Assembly: GCA_955651735.1 (NCBI GenBank)
Contig: CATPAM010000576.1
Location: 1 to 11,008, forward strand
Source of the DNA: Candidatus Acidiferrales bacterium
GTDB lineage: Bacteria; Acidobacteriota; Terriglobia; Acidiferrales; UBA7541
Length of the DNA: 11,008 bases
Direction: 5' to 3'
The notes beneath the pieces are model-generated. The model was not told the DNA's origin, did no database searches, and saw only the letters and a list, made by a program, of their open reading frames with translations. The position numbers were made by a program, and so were the translations under genes. Shown in pieces: positions 6,379 through 11,008 of this stretch (position 1 is its first letter; each line of letters begins with the position of its first letter).

Positions 6379-7671
6379 ATGAGCCATGAATGTTGCGAGG
6401 GCGTAAGAGGGTTGAGGTTTTCGCGGCGATATTTTTTGAAGCAGGGCGGGATTGCGCTGGTCGGGATGAGCGCGATGCCGGCGTTTTTGCAGCGCGCGGC
6501 GGCGGCGACCGCGATGCCGAACAAGAAACAGTTGGTGGTGCTGTTCCAGCGCGGAGCGGCGGATGGACTGAACATCGTAGTTCCCTTCTCTGAGCAAAAC
6601 TATTACCGGCTGCGGCCGACGATTGCGATTCCACAACCGCGGCGGGGCGGGGCGGATGCGGCGATCGATTTGGATGGGTACTTCGGGTTGCATCCGAGCC
6701 TTGCGGGGCTGGAGCCGCTGTTTCGAAAGGACCAGTTGGCAATTGTGCATGCTGCGGGCTCGCCCGATCCGACGCGATCGCATTTTGAAGCGCAGGACTT
6801 CATGGAGTCCGGGACGCCGGGAGTGAAAGCGACAGAGGACGGCTGGCTGAACCGCGCGATGGAGGCGGTGCCAGAAGAAAATGCTTCGCCATTTCGCGCT
6901 GTGGCGATGGGGCCGAACTTGCCGCGCATGCTGCACGGGAGCGCTTCGGCGATTGCGCTGCCGGACTTACGGCAATTCAAGGTGATGCCGCAATCGCCGG
7001 CCATGGCGGCGACGGTGCAAGGCGGGTTCGAGGCGATGTACGCGCAGACCGTGGACCATGCTCTGCACGGGACGGGAACCGAAACGTTCGAAGCGATCGA
7101 CATGCTGCGGAAAGTTGATCCGGGAAAATATACGCCGGAGCATGGCGCGCAATTTCCGACAAACCGGCTAGGCCAAAGCTTGCAGCAGATTGGGCAATTG
7201 CTGAAGGCGAACATCGGAGTGGAAGTACTGTTTGTGGATTGCGGCGGCTGGGACAATCACGTGAATGAAGGCGGCGTGCAGGGGCAGCTTTCGAATCTGC
7301 TGAAGGATCTTGGGCAGGGACTGGCGGCGTTTCATCAGGATATGGGCGACCGGATGCAGGACATCGTGGTGGTGACGATGAGCGAGTTCGGGCGCACGGC
7401 GAAGGAGAACGGCAATCGCGGAACGGATCATGGGCACGCGAACTGCATGTTTGTGATGGGCGGCGATGTGAAGGGCGGGCGAGTTTATGGCGCATGGCCG
7501 GGACTGGCGGATCATCAGTTGAATGAAGGGCGCGATTTGGCGCTGACGACGGATTTTCGCTTGGTGCTGGGCGAAATATTGAGCAAGCACAATGGCGTTT
7601 TGGATTTGAATGCAGTGTTCCCCGGGTTTGAAAATAATCCGCGAAGGTTTGCCGGACTAATCAAGGGCTGA
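6379..7671 (+). CDS. Tat-exported DUF1501 protein (alkaline phosphatase/sulfatase-like fold)
   Basis: 430 residues. A twin-arginine signal (SRRYFLKQGG, 15-24) followed by a hydrophobic stretch and an Ala-rich cleavage region indicates export in folded form, often implying a bound cofactor. DUF1501 hallmarks: LFQRGAADGLNIVVPF near the mature N-terminus, CGGWDNH (288-294), MSEFGRT (334-340) and TDHGHAN (349-355). The Asp/His-rich motifs resemble the metal-binding loops of the sulfatase/alkaline phosphatase superfamily; metal binding is inferred, and the activity of DUF1501 proteins is not established. GGAG at the end of the DUF1800 gene serves as its ribosome binding site, and the 2-base gap indicates translational coupling. 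The two proteins probably act together in the envelope. A hairpin repeat lies 30 bases after the stop. Confidence 0.93.
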   Translation: MSHECCEGVRGLRFSRRYFLKQGGIALVGMSAMPAFLQRAAAATAMPNKKQLVVLFQRGAADGLNIVVPFSEQNYYRLRPTIAIPQPRRGGADAAIDLDGYFGLHPSLAGLEPLFRKDQLAIVHAAGSPDPTRSHFEAQDFMESGTPGVKATEDGWLNRAMEAVPEENASPFRAVAMGPNLPRMLHGSASAIALPDLRQFKVMPQSPAMAATVQGGFEAMYAQTVDHALHGTGTETFEAIDMLRKVDPGKYTPEHGAQFPTNRLGQSLQQIGQLLKANIGVEVLFVDCGGWDNHVNEGGVQGQLSNLLKDLGQGLAAFHQDMGDRMQDIVVVTMSEFGRTAKENGNRGTDHGHANCMFVMGGDVKGGRVYGAWPGLADHQLNEGRDLALTTDFRLVLGEILSKHNGVLDLNAVFPGFENNPRRFAGLIKG

Positions 7672-7700
7672 CCGGTGCCCTCGCGAACGGCGGCGCGCTG

Positions 7701-7724
7701 GGACGCGCTAAAGCGCGCCCCTAC
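7701..7724 (+). repeat. REP-like hairpin with CCTAC tail (copy 4)
   Basis: The arm GGACGCGCT (7701-7709) pairs with AGCGCGCCC (7712-7720) with one mismatch, and CTAC follows. The layout is as in copies 1-3, with the tail CCTAC instead of GCTAC. It lies between the DUF1501 stop and the serine hydrolase remnant. Confidence 0.5.
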
Positions 7725-7805
7725 AACTTCCCCGCGCGCGATCGACGCTCATTTCTTGCTTACTATGCGATTGCCCCGCGACTGGGGCGGCGCAGCGAAT
7801 CGTAA

Positions 7806-8150
7806 ACCGGACTTCCGCTCGCCTCATGAAGAGCACCGGAGGGATTTGCGGAGTCTGCAAGACTACGTGAATTTATATGGGAAGCGCGGACTGGAGTTTG
7901 AACCGGGCATCTGCTGACGACCGGGAAGGTGGCTACGCCCCGCGGCGGGAAATATGGGTTTGGCTTTTTCGATGATGGCGGGGAGAGCGGTGCGCGGCAC
8001 TTTGGGCATGGAGGCGGCGCGCCGGGGATGAACGGTGACTTGCAGATTTACCCGCAAAGCGGTTACGTCATCACGGTGCTTGCGAATATGGATCCGCCCG
8101 CGGCCTCGCGGGTCTCTGAATTCGTCGCGAATCGATTGCCCAAAAACTGA
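7806..8150 (+). pseudogene. Serine hydrolase (beta-lactamase family) remnant with internal deletion
   Basis: Two pieces of one family lie side by side in different frames. The first (about 7806-7908) reads EEHRRDLRSLQDYVNLYGKR followed by GLEFEPG, which in intact family members precedes a segment near the SxxK/YxN active-site region. The second (7911-8150) reads LLTTGKVATPRGGKYGFGFF, then FGHGGGAPGMNGDLQIYP and the C-terminus, containing the HGGG motif of the third active-site element. At 7908-7911 the two abut directly with a frame change, and the first piece stops at TGA 7915-7917. By my estimate 100 or more residues between them are gone, along with everything N-terminal of the first piece. 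The ATG at 7929 could give a 73-residue product, but it lacks the catalytic serine and lysine. The comparison with intact relatives is from memory of the family. Confidence 0.8.
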
Positions 8151-8180
8151 AGCGTGGTTGATAGGGCGGACGTTGTTGCG

Positions 8181-8567
8181 CTAGGAACCGACGAGGGTTT
8201 TGTATTGCGCGCTGGTTAGCGGGACGACGGAGAGTCTGCCTTGGCGCACGAGGGGAGAATCGGCGAAAAGCGAATCGGACTTGATCTGCGCGAGCGATAC
8301 GGGTTTCGTGAGAGCCTTGCCGCCTTTGATTTTCACCTGCGGGCTTTTGGGATTGGAGGCATCGACGGAGACGACCGTGGCGGTGCCGACGGCAGTTTTG
8401 TGGTCACCGGTTTCGTAGATGATCAGGCGGTCGCCGGGTTGCATACCGCGGAGGTTTCTTAGCGCTACGGGGTTAGAGACGCCGTCCCAAATCGTGGCTC
8501 CATCTTTTTGCAGGTCGGCAAAGGAATATTCGGTTGGTTCAGTTTTCAGCAGATAGTCTGACGGCAT
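8181..8567 (-). CDS. EVE-domain protein
   Basis: 128 residues making up almost exactly one EVE domain, a PUA-like fold that binds modified bases in DNA or RNA. Seen: YLLKTEPTEYSFADL (5-19), IWDGVSNPVALRNLRGMQPGD (26-46, the conserved WDGV block), IYETGDHKTAVGTATVV, and SPLVRQGRLSVVPLT near the end, all family blocks in the expected order. The start at 8567 is preceded by GGGAGGT (8572-8578). The frame extends 22 codons further, but those translate the cacagag repeat and are rejected. Stand-alone bacterial EVE proteins of this size are common and their targets are usually unknown. It is divergent from the alpha/beta hydrolase gene and is not next to a restriction enzyme or other recognisable defence gene here. 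Confidence 0.93.
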   Translation of the reverse strand: MPSDYLLKTEPTEYSFADLQKDGATIWDGVSNPVALRNLRGMQPGDRLIIYETGDHKTAVGTATVVSVDASNPKSPQVKIKGGKALTKPVSLAQIKSDSLFADSPLVRQGRLSVVPLTSAQYKTLVGS

Positions 8568-8601
8568 GCGACCTCCCATCGGAATGAGGAACGAAGAATT
8601 T

Positions 8602-8639
8602 AACACAGAGGACACGGAGAGCACAGAGAGCACAGAGAA
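8602..8639. repeat. cacagag-type intergenic repeat (copy 1)
   Basis: A purine-rich stretch with cacagag-like units, including the exact tandem 9-mer AGCACAGAG at 8620-8628 and 8629-8637. It lies between the divergent EVE and hydrolase genes. Sequences of this type are scattered between genes in Acidobacteriota and some other soil bacteria. A related fragment is at the right end of the window. Confidence 0.65.
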
Positions 8640-8655
8640 ATGCGAGGCTCGTGTT

Positions 8656-8664
8656 TGCTAGAAT
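8656..8664 (+). promoter_or_regulatory. Possible extended -10 promoter of the alpha/beta hydrolase gene
   Basis: TGCTAGAAT has the TGn plus TATAAT-like form of an extended -10 element. The ATG at 8675 is 11 bases after it, so a transcript started here would have almost no leader. That fits the lack of a ribosome binding site before that ATG. No convincing -35 was found. Confidence 0.4.
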
Positions 8665-8674
8665 CGCGTGCGGC

Positions 8675-9358
8675 ATGGGCGAGCATGAACGGCTGCGGTT
8701 TGCGGTAGATGGCGCGGGGGAGGTTTCCGCGATTCTGATGCGTCCGGCTAATGCGCGATGGTTGCTGGTGCTGGCGCACGGGTCGGGCGCGGGGATGACG
8801 CATCCATTCCTAGAAAAGCTTGCGCGGGAGCTTGCTTCCGTGGGCGTTGCCACCCTTCGGTACCAGTTTCCTTACATGGAGCAACGGAGGCGGGTGCCGG
8901 ATGTGCCGTCGGTGGCTACGGCCACAGTGGCCGGCGCGGTGCGGACGGCCGCGAAGGTCGCCGTCGGGCTGCCGTTGTTCGCGGGAGGTAAGTCCTTCGG
9001 AGCGAGAATGAGTTCGCAAGCTGCGTCGCAGCAGTTGCTCGAAGGTGTACACGGACTGGTGTTTTTTGGATTTCCGCTGCATCCACCCAACAAGCCCGGA
9101 ACGAAGCGTGCTGAACATCTGGCGAAAGTGCAGATTCCGATGCTTTTTTTGCAGGGGACGCGAGACACACTCGCGGATTTGAAACTGTTGCGACCGATCT
9201 GCGCGAACCTGAGTGCTCGAGCGACGCTGCACACCATCGGGACGGCGGATCATTCCTTTCGTGTGCTGAAAAGCTCTGGCAAGACCGATGCGGAGGTGTT
9301 GCGGGAATTGGCGCAGACCACCGCCTCTTGGGCTGAAAATCTACAAACAGCAGCGTAA
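8675..9358 (+). CDS. Small alpha/beta hydrolase (TEX30/KANL3-like, dienelactone hydrolase clan)
   Basis: 227 residues, cytosolic, no signal peptide. Seen: the strand and oxyanion block LLVLAHGSGAGMTHPF (30-45), the nucleophile elbow GGKSFGAR with Ser107, a late-strand aspartate at Asp164 in LQGTRD, and His193 in ADHSF. These complete a Ser-Asp-His triad in the normal order. The compact size without a cap domain and the HGSGAGMTHPF and GGKSFG blocks match the family containing TEX30-like proteins and many bacterial hydrolases of unknown substrate. The ATG at 8675 is preferred; a GTG at 8651 in the same frame adds 8 residues with no homology support. The sigma gene follows on the same strand after 39 bases, so read-through into it is possible. 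Confidence 0.88.
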   Translation: MGEHERLRFAVDGAGEVSAILMRPANARWLLVLAHGSGAGMTHPFLEKLARELASVGVATLRYQFPYMEQRRRVPDVPSVATATVAGAVRTAAKVAVGLPLFAGGKSFGARMSSQAASQQLLEGVHGLVFFGFPLHPPNKPGTKRAEHLAKVQIPMLFLQGTRDTLADLKLLRPICANLSARATLHTIGTADHSFRVLKSSGKTDAEVLRELAQTTASWAENLQTAA

Positions 9359-9397
9359 CCTTTCAAGGCCACTGCAGTTATATCTAATAGAGGGAGC

Positions 9398-9961
9398 ATG
9401 GCGGCCCGTAAACCGGCGATGAAGGCGATCCGGGAAGACGCGGGGGAGCGTCTGTTGGTAGAGGCTGCGCAAAAGGACCCGGCCAAGTTCGGGGAGTTGT
9501 ATGACAATCATTTCGAGCGGATTTACGCGTTTGTCGCACGGCGAATGCGCGATCGCGATAAAGCGGAAGATTTGACTTCGGAGGTTTTTCACAAGGCCCT
9601 CGCAAACCTGAAAAGCTATACATGGACGGGCGCCCCTTTTGGAGCCTGGCTTTTCCGTATTGCGGCGAACGCGGTTTCGGATCATTGGAAACGTGCGGGG
9701 CGCGAGCCGGTAAATGTGGAAGATCCGCCAGAACCGAGCAGCGGACCGGAACAAGAGGCTGTGGAGGCTCAAGCACGGCTATTTGGCCTGGTGGAAAAAC
9801 TTCCGGCAGACCAGCGGTGTGTAGACTTGGGGCGTTTCGTTGAGCAAAGGAGCATTCGGGAGATCGCGCAGCAGCTTGGGAAAAGCGAAGGAGCGGTGAA
9901 GCAACTGCAGTTTCGCGCGTTGGAGAGGCTGAGATCGCAGATGGAGAGTGCATATGCCTAA
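9398..9961 (+). CDS. ECF-type RNA polymerase sigma factor (second, short type)
   Basis: 187 residues, the usual length for an ECF sigma factor. Region 2 covers about 31-100 (ELYDNHFERIYAFVARRM, the DLTSEVF core, and GAWLFRIAANAVSDHWKR). Region 4 covers about 131-180, with LPADQR and a helix-turn-helix in RSIREIAQQLGKSEGAVKQL. There is no C-terminal extension, unlike the ECF42 factor in the same window. The ATG at 9398 follows GAGGGAG, which sits rather close to the start. Its stop overlaps the next gene by 8 bases, so the two are almost certainly co-translated. No transmembrane anti-sigma factor is present, and the partner protein takes the place where one is often found. The ECF subgroup was not determined. 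Confidence 0.92.
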   Translation: MAARKPAMKAIREDAGERLLVEAAQKDPAKFGELYDNHFERIYAFVARRMRDRDKAEDLTSEVFHKALANLKSYTWTGAPFGAWLFRIAANAVSDHWKRAGREPVNVEDPPEPSSGPEQEAVEAQARLFGLVEKLPADQRCVDLGRFVEQRSIREIAQQLGKSEGAVKQLQFRALERLRSQMESAYA

Positions 9962-10976
9962 GCGCTCTCTGATCGAGCAGCTCGAAAACGCGGTTCAGGC
10001 GATGCTGGCGCGGCCCGACGGCCGGGTTGTGGGCCCACGCGAGGATTTCGATCCCAGCGTTGCGGCGCTGCTGGGTATCGCCCGCGATCTACGCGATTTA
10101 CCTCGCGAGGATTTCAAGGTAAGGCTGAGAACAAACTTGGAAAGGAGCTTACAAATGGAAAATGCAGCAAAGCAAGCAATTTCATCCGATGCGTCGAAAC
10201 AAGCAGAGACGATGCCCAGCGGGTATCACACCATTGCGCCGTACATCATTGTGCCTCGGGCGGGCGAGTTCATCGAATTTCTGACAAACGCGTTTGCCGG
10301 AACGGAACGCTTTCGCGTCGGGCGAGAACCGGGTTCGGAGTTGATCATGCATGCGGAGGTGGCGATCGGAAATTCGATTGTCGAATTGGCTGACGCGAAT
10401 GAGCAGATCCCTGCGGCTCCCACCGCTATTCATTTGTATGTGGATGATGCAGACTCGTTCTTCGCGCGGGCGATAAAGGCAGGTGCGACTTCCATTTACG
10501 AGGTCGGGGACCACGTCTCGGGCGACCGGCAGGGAGCGGTACGAGATCCGTTCGGGAATGTGTGGTACGTCTCGATGAAACAAGGATGGACTCCGGGTCC
10601 GGAGGGAGTGCCAAGCGTGCAGCCGTATCTGCATCTGCATGGTTCGGAAAAGATGATTCCATTTCTGGAGAACGCGTTCGGCGGAGTGGTGCAAGGAAAA
10701 GTGCCCAAATCGCCGGAAGGACATGTGCTGCACGCGACGATTCAGATTGGAGACAACACGCTCGAGCTCGATGAAGCGCACGGCGGGTTTCAGCCGATGC
10801 CGTGCCATTTGCATTTGCACGTGACTGACGCTGATGAGATGTACGCACGAGCCATGCGGGCTGGGGCCATCTCAATTGGAGCGCCTGAAAACAAGCCTTA
10901 CGGACGCAGTGGCGGCGTGAAGGATGCATTCGGGAATAGCTGGTACATGACCTCGCCGCTCAAGGAAAAAAGATAA
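9954..10976 (+). CDS. Two-domain VOC-family protein with an N-terminal helical region, coupled to a sigma gene
   Basis: 340 residues, cytosolic. Residues 1-67 form a separate, probably helical region (LIEQLENAVQAMLA, then DPSVAALLGIARDLRDLPRE and FKVRLRTNLERSL). After a short linker come two tandem VOC (glyoxalase/bleomycin-resistance fold, PhnB-like) domains at about 90-208 and 220-334. Each shows a hydrophobic first strand, an acidic mid-strand (VELADA; LELDEA) and a closing DPFGNVWYV or DAFGNSWYM; Asn replaces the His usual in DPFGH, so metal binding may be altered. The ATG at 9954 follows GGAGAG and overlaps the sigma stop by 8 bases. The N-terminal region resembles segments found in other acidobacterial proteins encoded beside sigma factors (recollection). 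It could contact the sigma factor; that is inference. No substrate is known. Confidence 0.87.
   Translation: MPKRSLIEQLENAVQAMLARPDGRVVGPREDFDPSVAALLGIARDLRDLPREDFKVRLRTNLERSLQMENAAKQAISSDASKQAETMPSGYHTIAPYIIVPRAGEFIEFLTNAFAGTERFRVGREPGSELIMHAEVAIGNSIVELADANEQIPAAPTAIHLYVDDADSFFARAIKAGATSIYEVGDHVSGDRQGAVRDPFGNVWYVSMKQGWTPGPEGVPSVQPYLHLHGSEKMIPFLENAFGGVVQGKVPKSPEGHVLHATIQIGDNTLELDEAHGGFQPMPCHLHLHVTDADEMYARAMRAGAISIGAPENKPYGRSGGVKDAFGNSWYMTSPLKEKR
10141..10157 (+). promoter_or_regulatory. Internal ribosome binding site and in-frame ATG at the domain junction
   Basis: AAAGGAG (10141-10147) lies 7 bases before an in-frame ATG (10155-10157), which is Met68 of the VOC fusion protein. It is a stronger site than the one for the annotated start at 9954. 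It sits exactly where the helical N-terminal region ends, so a 273-residue VOC-only product could also be made. Confidence 0.6.
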
Positions 10977-11001
10977 ACACCGAGAGCGCGAAGGACACAG
11001 A
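10977..11001. repeat. cacagag-type intergenic repeat (copy 2, diverged, near window edge)
   Basis: Directly after the VOC stop codon, a stretch with CACCGAGAG and AAGGACACAGA resembles the repeat at 8602-8639 in composition and unit. It may continue beyond the window. Confidence 0.45.
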
Positions 11002-11008
11002 ATTCACA

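Noticed and set aside
4334..6742. 802-codon open frame on the minus strand opposite the DUF1800 gene
   Set aside because: Its translation is an Arg/His/Gln/Leu-rich sequence without domain character, typical of the antisense frame of a high-GC gene; the plus strand carries clear DUF1800 motifs.
8568..8633. Upstream extension of the EVE protein (22 codons)
   Set aside because: The added residues (LSVLSVSSVL) are a translation of the cacagag repeat; GGGAGGT before 8567 marks the real start.
8914..8936. GGCCACAGTGGCC inverted repeat inside the hydrolase gene as a fifth REP-like hairpin
   Set aside because: The GCTAC tail is missing on the right side, and the sequence codes for a continuous, family-consistent stretch of the protein.
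9381..9388. TATCTAAT as a -10 element for the second sigma gene
   Set aside because: It lies only 9 bases before the ATG, which would leave the ribosome binding site outside the transcript, and no -35 is visible.

Overview
The window is high-GC bacterial chromosome with dense coding on both strands. The gene families point to a soil-type Acidobacteriota genome: an ECF42-type sigma factor with DGPF proteins, a secreted DUF1800/DUF1501 pair, a sigma factor coupled to a two-domain VOC protein, short hairpin repeats ending in GCTAC, and cacagag-type intergenic repeats. That placement is inferred from content, with no phylogenetic marker to confirm it. No tRNA, rRNA, CRISPR array, insertion sequence or phage gene was seen.

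Left part, minus strand (1-4224). The window edge cuts a short-chain dehydrogenase. Next comes what I consider the main system: an ECF sigma factor with a long C-terminal helical domain (ECF42 type), three small paralogous DGPF/YCII-family proteins, and a 93-residue predicted membrane protein. Directly upstream of each of the four small genes is the same promoter-like element, TGTCGATTT, 11 bases, then RTTCGWC, with identical spacing. This matches the kind of promoter described for ECF42 factors, so the four genes look like one local regulon. The sigma gene has no copy of its own and may be read from the nearest DGPF promoter. The membrane protein is the unexpected member.

Centre, plus strand (4385-7671). 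A secreted DUF1800 protein and a Tat-exported DUF1501 protein form a tight two-gene operon with a 2-base gap. This pair is widespread in Acidobacteriota and Planctomycetota, but its function is unknown.

Right part (7806-11008). A collapsed serine hydrolase (beta-lactamase family) pseudogene carries a large internal deletion. It is followed by an EVE-domain protein on the minus strand and, divergently, a small alpha/beta hydrolase. The window ends with a second ECF sigma gene that overlaps by 8 bases a gene for a fusion protein: a short helical N-terminal region joined to two VOC domains. A strong internal ribosome binding site and in-frame ATG sit at the junction between that N-terminal region and the VOC part, so two products from one gene are possible.

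The window therefore holds two separate ECF sigma modules. Each is linked to small enzyme-like domain proteins (DGPF in one, VOC in the other) and neither has a recognisable membrane anti-sigma factor.
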